From positions 2,178,544-2,242,543 of the forward strand of contig CM041550.1 of NCBI GenBank assembly GCA_023238725.1: a stretch of DNA of 64,000 nucleotides, read 5' to 3'. Source of the stretch: Scortum barcoo (taxonomy: Eukaryota > Chordata > Actinopteri > Centrarchiformes > Terapontidae). This document shows, piece after piece, positions 50,121-63,085 of this stretch. The notes below the pieces were generated by a model. That model made no database searches. It was not told where the DNA came from and saw only the letters and a program-made list of their open reading frames with translations. The position numbers and the translations under genes are program-made. How positions within the stretch are numbered: the first letter of the stretch is position 1; each line of letters begins with the position of its first letter.

Positions 50121-50881
50121 CACCTAAAGCACTCATTAAAGACAAAAGAGGGGGTGGAGCTTCCATGCTGTAGTACTAAACCTACAAGCAGCCATACGGT
50201 ATGTACATGACACTTTTCTGGAACAAATTTCTTTTCAGTGGCGGCCATGTTGGCTCCACAGCTCCTCTCCATGGTCACAGTCTTTAACGGTCCTGGATGT
50301 TGGCCTTGTCACCATGGCAATGAGACAGAGGACTTTTAAAATGATACAAAAGCCATTTGGACTTGGACATTTTGGACTATGATAGATGTGCAGCCATGAA
50401 CTTTACTGAACTCTGCAAAAAAAAACAAAAGAAAAGAAAAGAATAATAATCACGCTTTGTTCAGACAGCAACAAAACACCAAGACCAACAAAACCAACAG
50501 CGCCAAGACCAACAGCAGAAAGACTAACATCAACAAGACCAACAGAAACAAGACCAAGACCAATAAAACCAACCAGAGCAGCAGCAGCAACATAATGTGT
50601 GCAGATGGAGAGTTTACTTACCTCCTCAGTGTTGTCAGGTCCATCGTCTCCTCTGATATCAGTCTGTCACGACAGGTACAGAAACAGAAAACAACAATTG
50701 TACATCAAACCTACCACTTAATTAGGTACACTTTTATGATCTATTGCAGTTAAATACAGATTACAGATGCATTAATTCAGCCTTACAAAGTTGAAATGTT
50801 TTGTTTTTTGTTGACATTGTGGGAAATGTTTCAGTTCAGTTATATGTTTATTAGCGTTAGATTTTTAAATTAAATAATAAA
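49744..50881 (+). other. frzb: FRZB 3' UTR with long GT tracts; candidate poly(A) signal AATAAA at 50876-50881
   Basis: After the FRZB stop come GT-rich runs at 49761-49808 and about 49931-50118, then an (ACCAACA)-like repeat at about 50457-50600, then AATAAA at 50876. A second AATAAA is at 51298-51303. Extent of the UTR is inferred only. Confidence 0.4.
49931..50118. repeat. Long interrupted (GT)n microsatellite
   Basis: About 185 bases of almost pure GT with a few interruptions (CACA, ATGC, ATGTGTGC, TTTG). Cys/Val and His/Thr frames on both strands are artefacts of the dinucleotide. Confidence 0.95.
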
Positions 50882-53295
50882 GCACATTTACAGTTAATTC
50901 ATAATGGCACACTCCAGACTCCATATGTACAATGTGTGTGTGTGCGTGCGTAAACAGTATATGTGTGTGTTTTTAGGTTAGCCCAGGTTGGTTAGGTCAT
51001 GTGACATACAGCTTTTCCTCTGATCCGAGCACTTTCAAACAATTAACAAGCCTGAACTATGATATTGATCTCCACACTAAAACAGTCGAGATAATCTGCA
51101 GAATAAACGTAATGACATTACAGATGTGTCAGGATGGCACCTGTGTGAGAACTTACATAAAAAATAATAGGTACGAATGTTTTAACTTCCTTTGTTTTTT
51201 TTTGGTCAGTGGTATGTTGATGTGAAGCTGACCTCATTTGAAGAAGAGCCGTCATTTCCTTTAGTTACTCTGCAGCCAGCTGGTCTTCACCCATACGAAT
51301 AAACTCTGAGGTGTCCATCAGACCCTGCTGTGAGGAAGAAACCAGGAGAAACTTTCATATTAAAAACAGGAAAGTTATTTTAAAGGTCATTTTCACAGCA
51401 GTAGAGAAAGCACAGGTGTGCTCCTTTCAAGTGTCCCAGTAAGGCATTAAAGTGAGGCATCATGAAGAAAACCACAAGAAACTGAAGCTAAATGGACTTG
51501 AGCCTTCAGTCATTTTATTATTTACACCATGTCTGAACTTTTGATGAAGAAGTCCTTTCTGGTTGTACTGCTGCTCTGAAAATCAGACTGGAGTTTATGT
51601 TGTCTGAAGAATCAAACGGTGCTCTCTTTATCACACAGTAACTCTGATCATGTAAACACACTAACACTCAGTACATCACTATGTCTGTCAGTAAACTGTA
51701 CTAACCCTGCGACATTTTGAACTCTGGAGTCTTCACAGCAGTTTGAACCATTAAACATGAATTTAGACTAAAAGGTCTGATGGTGTTTGTGTCTGAAGGG
51801 GTCAAAGTGTCATGAAAGACAAACATCCACGCTCACATTCACACCCAACATATGTAAAATAATAGGAAACTACTTTAAGACAATGTGTCATGATAACTGA
51901 AACTGTGGAGGGCTGCTTGTATGTAGAAATGTTCACTAACTGCACAAACTAATCTTAAAACTTCTTGTCTTCAAACTGAACATCGTCACATTACAACTTG
52001 TAATAAAACATGAAAAGTGCCGCAGTTCTCCGTGTGGTTGAGTTACTGACCGAGCATATTTAATCTGAAATATCATTTTCTTTGCATCAATAGTGTAAAA
52101 CTTGTAGTAAAAAACCCTTTTCTCATCTGTTTTGTGTGATGGGTTGGTTGTGTTGACAGACCCTGTCAAACATGAAAAAACAACAAATGGACAACTTCTA
52201 CTGAGGGATGCACACAAATGCTAACATGTCAACTAAAGATAATGTTTTAATTTTCAATAAATATATCTAATGTATATAGCTTAGAGAAAAGTAAAACATT
52301 TATTTGGTGATATTTTAGACGCAATTGTCATATTGGTCAATACAAGTGAAAGGAGAAAATGGCCAAGTTACTCTTTAAGAAAAGTATTTTCTCATAACAT
52401 TGTTGACGAGAACACTTGAATTAAACTTTAAACTTTGAAGACACACCTCAGCACATATTTTGTGTTTTTTGCAGGTCATCAAAGGTTTCAGGTCCTTCAA
52501 CCCATTTTAGAGAACGCCTCTGATCATACTATCTAATCATCAATCAATCATCCTTATTCACCTATGATCTGTTGTTTGGTGATTAACATTAGATATTTTT
52601 GACCGTGAGCTTCTTCAGTATTGTGGAGTGTTCAAAGACAACTGAGCAGGAGAGACAGCGCGGTCGGCCACCAAAAGTCACAAACATCGACACACTTAGT
52701 TTTAACATGTCATTGCAATGTGACTTTACACCCTAACTTATGAGAGGACGTAACATAAAGCAGGTGAACTTTAAAAAACAGAGATGGCAGTTACTGTACT
52801 GAGACCAGGTGTCTCGGTTTAACTGGGATTAGCCCAAATTCAAGATGGGTGCCAAGAATTCCAACAGATATCTGTATGTCTTAGTGTTCACCATAATGAA
52901 AATACTAAATGTAATATTATACTTGTTTTCAGTGCTTACAGAGACATTCATCATGTTCATGCCCATTCATCACTGGCTCACATGATATAAAAACATCAAC
53001 ACTGCTTTATCTGTATGCCTGTCTATCAATCACTGTGTCGTCTTCATGACAAAGAAAATGGCCATTGTGCTGGAGGGTGTGCTCATTAGGTATGTTAATT
53101 GTCCCCCACCTGGTGAAAACACCAATGGTTGGTGCATAAACACACACATGAAAACATGAGGAGTGAACACCTGGTCACCTTAAGTTTCTGCTAATCTACT
53201 TTTTCTGCTACTCTGGTTCAGTTGTTTTTATTCTCCATGACTGAATTTATCTACTTCATTTATTAACAAACAAAACTTCAGAGATGTCCATCAAA
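50882..53295. other. FRZB-DNAJC10 intergenic sequence, left part
   Basis: AT-rich sequence; no exon, RNA gene or recognisable element was seen apart from a short GTGCGTGCG run near 50940. Confidence 0.4.
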
Positions 53296-53334
53296 ATGTA
53301 CCTGTATGTGATGATCGATCACATACAGGTACAT
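53296..53334. repeat. Perfect 17-bp inverted repeat overlapping the Tc1 left end
   Basis: ATGTACCTGTATGTGAT (53296-53312) and its exact reverse complement (53318-53334) are separated by five bases, GATCG. The right arm contains the first nine bases of the Tc1 terminus, the TA target site and flanking bases. Confidence 0.95.
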
Positions 53335-54638
53335 CTAAAAAAAAGAATATCATGAAAAAAAAAACCCATATATTATATAGACTCATTACACACAGAGTGA
53401 AATATTTCAAGCCTTTATTTCTTGAAATTTTGATGATTATGGCTTACAGATAATGAAAACCCAAAATTCAGTGTCTCAGAAAATTAGAATATTGTGAAAA
53501 AGTTCAATATTGGAAAGTCATGGTGTCACACCGCTAATCAGCTAATTAACTCAAAAAACACCTGCAAAGGTTTCCTGAGCCTTTAAATGGTCTCTCAGTC
53601 TGAGTCAGTAGGCTACACAATCATGGGGGAGACTGCTGACTTGACAGATGTCCAGAAGACAGTCATTGACACCCTCCACAAGGAGGGTGAGCCACAAAAG
53701 GTCATTGATGAAGAAGCTGGTTGTTCACAGAGTGCTGTATCCAAGCATGAGCTGGGCTGAGCTGGGCTGTGGAGAAAAAGAACTGGACTGTTGCTCAGTG
53801 GTCCAAAGTGCTCTTTTCAGATGAAAGTAAACTTTGCATGTCATTTGGAAATCAAGCTCCCAGAGTCTGGAGGAAGAGTGGAGAGGCACAGAATCCACAT
53901 TGCCTGAAGTCCAGTGTGAAGTTTCCACAGTCAGTGATGATTTGGGCTGCCATGGCATCTGCTGGTGTTGGTCCACTGTGTTTTCTGAAGTCCACAGTCA
54001 ATGCAGCCAATCTACCAGGAAACTTTAGAGCACTTCATGCTTCCTTCTGCTGACAAGCTTTATGGAGAGTTGCTGATTTCATTTTCCAGCAGGACTTGGC
54101 ACCTGCCCACACTGCCAAAGGTACCAAAAGCTGGTTCAGTGACCATGGTGTTACTGTGCTTGATTGGCCAGCAAACTTGCTTATTGTCAAGAGGAAGATG
54201 AGAGACACCAGACCCAACAATGCAGATGACCTGAAGGCCGCTATCAAAGCAACCTGGGCTTCCATTACACCTGAGCAGGGCCACAGGCTGATCGCCTCCA
54301 TGCCACGCCGCATTGATGCAGTAATTCATGCAAAAGGAGCCCCAACAAAGTATTGAGTGCATAGAAATGAACATACCTTTCAGAAGCCTGACATTTCTGT
54401 TTAAAATATCTTTTTTTTTTTATTGATTTATGTAGTATTCTAATTTTCTGAGACACTGAATTTTGAGTTTTCATTATCTGTAAGCCATAATCATCAAAAT
54501 TTCAAGAAATAAAGGCTTGACATATTTCACTCTGTGTAATGAGTCTATATAATGTATGGGTTTCAATTTCTGAAATGAGTGACAAAAATATTGAACTTTT
54601 TCATGATATTCTAATTTTTTTTTTTTTAGATGTACCTG
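53326..54638 (+). mobile_element. Tc1/mariner-type transposon relic, 1313 bp, flanked by TA
   Basis: The ends CAGGTACATCT (53326-53336) and AGATGTACCTG (54628-54638) are inverted copies, each bordered by TA, the expected target duplication. Long inverted repeats of roughly 200 bases include TTTCTTGAAATTTTGATGATTATGG-type, GTGTCTCAGAAAATTAGAAT and GAATATCATGAAAAA blocks repeated in reverse near the right end. The arrangement is typical of Tc1 elements in fish. Confidence 0.93.
53620..54356 (+). pseudogene. Inactive Tc1-like transposase
   Basis: Reading frames contain DLTDVQKTVIDTLHKEGE and GCSQSAVSKHE (N-terminal DNA-binding part), then a jump to WSKVLFSDESKL (first catalytic Asp region), VMIWAAM, an APAHTAKGTKSWFSDHGV block (the second Asp is not seen in this block), and KRKMRDTRPNNADDLKAA to the end. 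The stretch between the DNA-binding part and the catalytic core is deleted, with a TGA at the join. The usual SPDLNPIENLWG segment with the third catalytic acid is missing between WPAN and KRKM. The copy cannot make an active enzyme. Confidence 0.9.
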
Positions 54639-54640
54639 TA

Positions 54641-54790
54641 GTGATTATGCCCTGCGACTGACTGGCGTCCAGTCCAGGGTGTATACCCCTGACTCTCATC
54701 CAAGATAGCTGGGACAGGCTCCAGCAACCCTGCGACCCTGTGGCTCTGTGTGCTCAGGATAAGCAGGTTTAGAAGATGGATGGATGTAGT
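54641..54790 (+). repeat. LINE/SINE-like 3' tail ending in GATGGATGGATG
   Basis: Contains CCCTGCGACTGACTGGCGTCC, CCAGGGTGTATACCCCTG, AGCTGGGACAGGCTCCAGCA, CCCTGCGACCCTG and AGGATAAGCAGGTTTAGAAGATGGATGG. This is the diverged but familiar 3' tail shared by several teleost LINE and SINE families. It starts immediately after the Tc1 element, which may have inserted into it or beside it. Confidence 0.7.
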
Positions 54791-55879
54791 GATTATCTCA
54801 CTAACCAGCTTTAACTGGATTTGGCTCTTTTGTTCTGGATGTTTGGTTTTAAGATGTTCTCGTTGAAATTATACATGTTGGTATAAATGACAAATCTGAT
54901 CTTGATTATTCTGACTGAATATAAAGTTAGTACAGCTGAGCTTTGTGACTTTTTAGGTGTAAATAATTAGTAGACAACCTCAATGTGGTGCCTCCATTTT
55001 TATTAAATCCCCACTTTGTTAAAAACTGCAGAGACTGACTTTATGAGGAGCTGGTGGAACTTGGTGTTCATCCTCATGCTGCTGTATTGTCTGTAGACTT
55101 GATCAGCTCTGATATTCTTCTTTCAGACACAAATGGTAAAAAAAACTATTTAAAGTTAAGTTTTAAAATCTTGATATAAAACGAGTTTAGGTACAGAAAT
55201 GTGCAGAAACATGACGGAGTATCAGAGCAGAGGAACCTTCAGTGTTTCTTACTGATGAGAGCAAAGTTTGCTTAACAAAAGAGCAGCAGCGTGAAACACA
55301 GCCAGCCGGTGTGTGTATGTGTTGGTATGTTCAGTGTGTATTAGTATGTTCTCTGTGTGTGTGTGTGTAGGCATGCTTCCAGTAGTTCCTGCCTACTAAT
55401 TTCCAGCAGTGTTTTCTCAGCTGCAGTTTCCATGAGAGAGAAGAGAAAATGTTTTCATGGATTTACTGCTATTACACCTCCTTATCCCCTCCTCCTCTCT
55501 CTCCTCCTCTCCTCCTCCTCTCCTCCTCCTCGTCCACATTGACTTCAGCTGACTGAAAACACACCTGGTGTTGGAATAAGGTGTAGTCTGTTCCTGCAGC
55601 CTGAGTGGCTCTATTCATGTCTCTGAGTGCTGACGCTGCAAACAGTCACACACTGAAGATTTTCATCTGACCGGCCTCGCTGGAAGAAGTTAAAGCTGCA
55701 TTAAGTGATTTTTCAACACTAGAGGGCAGAAAGTGGACAAAGACAGATAAGAGCCTCGATATATAAAAACTCATCAAGTATTTAAAGGTAATGCATTAAT
55801 AAAATATGAATAAAGAAGCAGAAGCATGGCCGCCTCATTAGAGTCCACTTTGAGTTTAAATATCACTCCAGTGTAACAG

Positions 55880-56700
55880 TGTTTAAATCTCTGTAATCGC
55901 TGTTTTAGACCCATTTTTGTTTAATATTCACTGGTCTTTTAGCCCCGGTTTGGTCTTATATTCTCTTGTATTTTAAACCCAGTTTGGTCCAGAATATTTG
56001 ATGATGTTTGGTTTGATATTTGTTATTTTGCTCCTTTTTGTCCAATATTTCTGTCTCAGTTTAGTGAAGTAATAACAGTGTTTTATTTCTGCTTTGGTTC
56101 AATATGCTCTGTTGTTTTAGCCCCGGTTCAGTTCAGTATTATCTAGTGTTTTAGTCAAGGTTTATTTCATTTGGTGATGTTTTAGCTAATTTGGTCCTAT
56201 ATTCTCTGTTTTGTTCCTCTTTTTGACCAGTATTTTCAGGTGTTTTTGTCTCAGTTTGGTCCAGTAATTACAGAGTTTTATCTCAGCTTTGGTTAATATT
56301 TTCAGTTCTTTTAGCCCTGATTTGGTCCAGTATTCTCTGAGGTTTTATATCTGACTTGGTCATATTCATTGGCCTGTTTAAGGTTCATTATTCTCTTAGT
56401 TTTATCAAATTTTCATTGGTGGTTTATCCTTGGTGTTGTGCAGTGACTCTTAGTGTTTATTCCCTGCTTTGGTCCAATATTTGGTGATGTATTTAGCCAA
56501 TTTGATTTGATATTCTCTGGTGTTTCGTTCATTTTTGTCTGATATTTTCAGGTGTTTTTGTCTTAGTTTGGTGCTGTAATTGGCAGTGTTTTATCTCAGC
56601 TTTGGTTTAATATGTTCTGTTGTTTCAGCCCTGGTTGGGTCCAGTATTATTTAGTGTTTTAGTTGAAGTTTGTCCAACATTCACAGGTGTTTGTGAGTTC
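55880..56700. repeat. Diverged tandem/higher-order repeat rich in TTTGGTCCAGTATT
   Basis: Short related units (TTTGGTCCAGTATTCTCTG, TGTTTTAGCCC, GTTTTATCTCAGCTTTGGTT) recur throughout. On a larger scale, about 56040-56170 aligns with about 56545-56675: each reads CAGTGTTTTAT-TC, GCTTTGGTT-AATATG, TCTGTTGTTT-AGCCC-GGTT and CAGTATTAT-TAGTGTTTTAGT in the same order. That implies a roughly 505-bp higher-order period. Confidence 0.75.
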
Positions 56701-59700
56701 GTTAAGACTTTGCCATATTTTACTTCTTTGACAGTGTCTATTTCTTTGCATGCATCAAATTTTAAGATGAAAACTATTTTATTTATTCAGTTTATTTGTT
56801 TCTGCTGCTGTCATTCACTGCTAAATTAATTAAGTGGTTGAAACACACACGAATTCAGTCTGATAGGAGTTTCTTTTGACCGTTGATCACCGCCATCGGC
56901 ATTGTTCTCCGACTCAAACAGCCAAAGCTTCGACACAATCCAATATCTGACGTCATCATCCACACACACACACTCTCTCCACCAGGTTGGTTCCCACAAT
57001 ACCTCGGTGAGTGTTTGTCCAACTTGCTGCTCCATTTCACATCATGAAACAATAGCACGCACCCACACTAAGTGGTTCCAGTGGTTTATGGAGCAGTGCT
57101 GCGTCAATGCTGACCTCCAACTGCCCACAAACCAGAGAGAGAGGGGGGGTTAAACATAAATGTCTCACAATACTCACAAGTGGAAAGTACAGTCATTTAG
57201 CTAATTACATTTTTCAGAAGTTCTTTTGTACCTGAGTGTTTCCAGTTTGTGAGACTTTTTTACTCAAAAGAGCAAAAAGAGTTGAAACCGTCCAACAGTT
57301 TTCACCCAACAGTAATATAACAGATTTAATTAAAAATCACTTTTTGTTTGATTTTTTACAAAGATTCATAATCAATCATGTGGTTAATTGACTTGATTTA
57401 AATGTTGCTTCAGATTAAAATATCACAATAATTGTAATATGGATTATCATAAAAGTTTATTCAGATATTCAGGTTTCCTGGAGGATGAGTCCTGCTGAGT
57501 TTATTCTGACTTTTCCTTGAGTGCCACCATCAGGTCAGCGTTGTTGTTTGTCAGTAATATTTTTAATTTATAATTTTTCTGTGAACTTAAATCTGCTCCA
57601 GAGTGACACTCTTTATATTTTAATCAGCCCAGTTTGACTTTTAAGAAAAATTTAGGAAGTCAGAAGTTTTTTCACGCCAACTTTTGGATTTATTTGGGAA
57701 CCATTTTAACAACCATCAGAAGAAAGAATCAAGAGAAATAATCAAAAGTAATGCCAGCTTCAGGTGGCTGCTGTTATTCTCTTTTGTTTTCAAGCCTTTA
57801 GTTTTTATTGTGTATATATATTTCTGCTTCTTACTGTCTCCAGCTCAGATTCTAACTAAAGGTGTTACCACATCAGATATGCAGACAGTTAAATCCTTCT
57901 TTGTTATTTCATACTTATTGGAGAGATACTTTGCCATGTTTCAGCTTTTCTGTCTGAAATAAGCATTTGACAAATGAAATCTTCTGTTTAATGCAGTTAA
58001 AGGATCAAGAGAGAGAGATCACAAGACTGAAGCAGTAACACAATTTAAAGGAGTCATTGCCTCAAACTGAGGTCACCTCAGATAAACGTCAAAGATAACA
58101 CAGGAACAAAATGCACTATATGCACAGTGATACTATAGAGATATACAACAAAGACGTACCTGTAAAGAAATCAAAACATCATGAACCTTTCTCAGTCACA
58201 CAAAGAGAAATAAGAGAACAGACTTGATTTATATTCAGACATTTTTCATATTTTAACATTTCAGAAACTGAGCTGCAGGCCATCGTGCATGTTGGTTTTA
58301 AGCTCTTTCAAACACATTCAATCTTTTTTAAGCCAAACACAGACTGTGACCTCGGCCTCCTCAGTTATGAGCTGAGAGTCTTCTTTACCTCAACAACAGT
58401 GTGAAGCACATTAAATGATCTCAGAGCTGAAACTCTCTGAACTCACTGATAATCAGCTTACAGAGACACTTGAGGTACTTCCTGTTCTCTGCACAACTCT
58501 TTCCCAGAGGACCAGCTGAACAGAGGAACAACAGCGCCACCTGCTGGTTCAACTGGAAACACACGGCCATCATTACAAACCATCAGAGAGCAGATTAACA
58601 GGTGACAGGTTCTTTTTCTGTCACATCACAGATCCAGAGGAGGTGAAAACACACAGTCAGTGAGTTTCTGTCTCGTAATCACAAAGATCATTTCATTTCT
58701 GAAAGCCCGAGTTTAAAACCGCTGATCCTTCATGTACTGCACACACACACACACAGTTACTCATCAGGCTGAACATCACGCAGGTTCCCAGCATGCATCA
58801 GCGACAGCATGCATGCAAGGCATCCTGAATTTATTACCTGGTTTCACCCCTGACTTCTGCCGAGTGTGAACAGCAACGCCTTCTGATCAATGTGGGAACA
58901 GCTTACAAAATGTTCATGATTTCCTCCAAACATTCAAGCACTTTTCTTTAAAAAATACACTCACATAACAGTTTGTATGTACATCTAACCAGGAGTAATA
59001 CAGTATCAGATAAACGTCCTGAAATAAATCGCCCATGTTGAAACATGTTGATTCAACTTTTGATTATTTTGGATCAATGCGATGCTGTTTCTGGTTAAAA
59101 TGATGGGTATTTCTATTATTTTATGAAGCTCTCTCTGGAGTTTTTAACATGTTCAGAAACAGCCTGAGTTTAATCCTGATGTGTCTTTATGAAGCAGACA
59201 GAAAAGCAGACAGCAGGTTGTCTGTTTCTATCAGTTTGTCACAGTTCTTCTTAATGTTTGCCACCGGAACATATTTTTACATCGACGTCAGACTAAACAG
59301 TGCTGGGGTTTGTTGTGGCTTTGTCCACAAAAAGCACCTCAATCAACACCAAATAAGAAGTTCCAGCTATAAATAAATAAATAAATTTAACTGGGGATTT
59401 ATCTGTTAATTGTTTGGCCAATAAAATGTCAGAAAATTGGAAATATGTCTGTTGAAATTTGAGGTGGCGCCACCAAATGTCTTGTTTTGTCTGACCAAAA
59501 GTTGAAAAACCCAAAGCAACAAATGCTTTCATTTAAGAAGCTGCAACCACAGACTTTTTAAACATTTATTAACTAATCACTTGATGACCTGATTTCAGTT
59601 CTGTATTTTTGTACATCTGTTTGAATTTTTCAGTTGAAGTCACAGAATTTGAATAAAAACTGCAGCGAAGTTTTTTACAACTGATGTGACTGTTGAAGTT
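56700..59700. other. Intergenic region before DNAJC10
   Basis: AT-rich. I saw no gene or element with support. The part nearest DNAJC10 likely holds its 3' UTR. Confidence 0.4.
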
Positions 59701-59722
59701 TTTTGTAATTGAAACACACCGT

Positions 59723-59728
59723 TTTATT
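59723..59728 (-). terminator. Candidate DNAJC10 polyadenylation signal
   Basis: AATAAA on the minus strand, about 340 bases after the stop codon. Support is positional only. Confidence 0.35.
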
Positions 59729-60068
59729 AACAGTTTCTACATGAACAATAAAATACAACACTATGTCAACATTTGGCCGTGTGTGTGTGTGTGTGTGTAC
59801 AGTATACAGTGTCCCACAGTTTTACTTCATAGAGTAAATACGAACAATGGAGACAAAATAAAAACAGATAAAAACAAGGCATAGCTCAGTACATTCAAGA
59901 CAGCACGTAACAGTCAGTGTGCGGTCCGTCCGTCTGTCCGTCTCTTTGTTACAGCTGTTGTCTTCCCAAGGAGTGTTGACTGATTGATACTGAATCAATC
60001 AAATTCACGTCTGTCCCTCCCCTGACCAATCAGATTGTTGGTCTCTGTTATGGCTCAGCCTCCGATAA

Positions 60069-63035
60069 TCAGAGTTCGTCCTGCGGAGAGAAAAACTCGT
60101 TAGTCTCCGGCTCGCCATCCGGTTTGTTTGTTTGAATTTGACGTTTACAGTGTCTCACCTTCACTTTATTGTGTGACTGCGGCAACAGCTGCTGTAGTCG
60201 CTGTCTGATAGTGTCTGCGATCATGTTCGCGTCCCGGCTGTTGATGTGCTCTCTGCTCTGTTCATGCTGTCGAAACACACACAGACGAATTTACCTCCTT
60301 TTGTCACAAAATTTAAAGTTTTAATCTTAAATATCAGTTATGGTCGGTGTTTTTTAAACACTCAGAAATTACGTATTTGGTTTGATCTGACTGATGTCAG
60401 CCTAAATGTTCACTCTCCTGACACAACATTTCCTGCTGCTGCTTCACATTAAAAGCACTGAACTGGAAAAACATACAGAGGTTTTTATTGTGAAGCAGCT
60501 CCACACACACACATTAACACGTCTGCAGGACTCAACAAAACAAACCGTAAATACAGTTTGAGGATGCAGGTTTTTCAAAATAAAATGCTGGGAATACTCG
60601 ACCAATCAGAAATGTTCAGCCAAAGTTCTAAGTTCTGTACTTTTGAAAAGTACGACCCCCCCGAGCAGGGACTTTGGAGGACTTTGGTCCCTGTGGAGGA
60701 ATAGCTCTGAGCTCCTCCAAAGGTTCCTGGAGAACACGGCTAATGTCTATGAAGGAGCTGCTGTGTGTGTGTGTGCATCTGACTTCTACTTTCAGGGGCA
60801 TATTTCAGATTTAGGAATAAGTAACTGGGGGCGGTTTGTTTACTTAAGGACAAAGGTCATGTCCTAAATTAAGAAAAGGTTGATTCTTGGGTCAGTGGTT
60901 AAAGTTAGGTTCAGTCTACAGGAAATTAATGTAAGTGGATGAAATTTACCCAAAAGAAGTGACTTAAGACTTAAGTGTGTGTGTGTGTGTGTGTGTGTCC
61001 TCACCCTCCTCGTTCCCAGGTACGGGTAGAATCTGACGGTCGGGTAGGCGGTGATCCCAGCTGACTGACAGACCTGATAATGAGCCTGACAGTCCACCTT
61101 CCCCGCTCGTACCTCCCCTTTAAGGATCTGTCGGTCACACAAAGAAAACTTTGTCTTTAATGTCGCAGAACAAAATGTATTGAACAGAGAGATTTATTTA
61201 GAATAAAAAAGGCTTCTCACCCGAGCTACGATCTCAAACTCCGGGGCAAAGTGTTGACAGGGACCACACCACGGGGCGTAAAAGTCCAGCACCCAGTGAT
61301 CCTGACCGGACAGAACCAGAGACCTGAAGGACTCTGGAGTCAGGTCCACCGACGCTCTGGGCAAAGAGCTGCACACACACGAGACATTAACACAGGACTG
61401 CACATTCACCCAGACACAGATTCTTCTGACAGCAAGAGACAGAAAAAGAAGAAAGAAAAGACGGTTTGTGTCTCACCTCAGCGCCCACGCTCTCAGGGAA
61501 TGAGCGTCTCTGTGCCAACCACTGTAACTCCTGACGAGACACAGAGGATCAATCAGGATCAATAAACCAACTGAAAACTCAGAGACTAATGATGTCAACA
61601 CTCAGTAATAATGCTGCAGAGCGGTGTAATAATCCTCTGTATGCTCATCTCTACAAGTGACACTTTTCTCAATTCACATACAAGAATCAGATGAGCAGCA
61701 GGCTGTATTTTAAAGTGTGGCACATACGTGTAGCGGTCTGGCTGTCGGGTGCTGCTGCCGTACAGGCGGAGTTCAGGATACGCTCTCACACTCTGACTCT
61801 GACAGAACGGCTGAAACCGCTGACAGTCGACTGAACCCACGAGGATCTGACCCGACAGCATCTGCACAGTGAGAAAAGAAAAAAACCAACAGGTCAGACT
61901 CTGCAGTGTTTATCACAATCTAAACCTTCTGCCTGCTCTGTTTGTTGTCTCTTATTGCTCTTTTATTTTGTACAGAGATTAGAATTGTTAATCGTCCCTA
62001 AGCTAGTAAAGTCTAACAGTTCTCAGAGTATCGCTGTGTGCTTGTCTGTGTGTGTCGTACCCGGGCCATGCGTCTCCACTCTGGTATCAGAGCCTGACAG
62101 GGACCACACCACGGAGCGTAGAAATCCACCGCCCAGACCTGCCCCTCAGCTCGACCTGCAACCAACACGACAGGAGAGAACAGAGGAGACGATGTGTTCG
62201 AATCAGACGAATCAGATATAACAGGAAGTAAGTTTACTAAGTTTGATCAGTCTTAGTTTTGCTCTTATGCTCAGCAGGAGCATGACAGAACTATTTAAAT
62301 GTGAACGTCCACTCTTCCTCCAGGTTATTTCTGAACTGAGAGCTTCGTTTTAACTCTGCTGCCAAAGGAGCAAAGAGTTTTTAGAGTCTGCAGTAACACC
62401 TTTAAAACATACTGATATTTATTCTGTTTCTGTTAAATGGAGTTTGATCAAACTGAGAAGTTGCTCCAGGATACATACTGCATGGTTCCTGCTGAAGTGC
62501 TGACACTTTCTGAGTTTCTCAGAATGCCCAGTGAACTCGTCCCACTAAAGAACAACCCGATAAACTGAAGCATCTTTGTTTGTGTGACCAGCTGCCTCCT
62601 GGTGGAGGAGGTAGGACCCCGGCTATCTGTTCCATCTCAGAAGGAGTTTTACCTTTGACTCTCTCAGAGAAGCTGGAAGGATCCAGGACCACCACAGATG
62701 GACTGACCAGATCCTGCAGAGACAGACAGAAAGAGTCTCTTTTAGCCAAAGATGTTCTTCACTTTGTGCTGATGCAGCTATTTTTAGTTCTGACCGCTGA
62801 GAATCACTCCCTGTTAACAAAGACGCGTGTTAGTACCTGTATGAACTCCAGGATGCCGTCAGCTGAATGTTGTCCTTCGTATTCATGAACAGAGGAGCCG
62901 TTAAAGATCACTGTGGTGGGATAAGCCTGAATATTATACTGAGAAACAGAGAGAGAGAAAAAAATTCAGCCCATCTGTGTTGTGTATATAATTAAATAGG
63001 CTCATAATTAATGGTACAGTCCAGATATATATGTG

Positions 63036-63085
<50 letters not shown>

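Noticed and set aside
49658..50278. 206-codon His/Thr frame and Cys/Val frames
   Set aside because: Products of (GT)n repeats in the FRZB 3' region.
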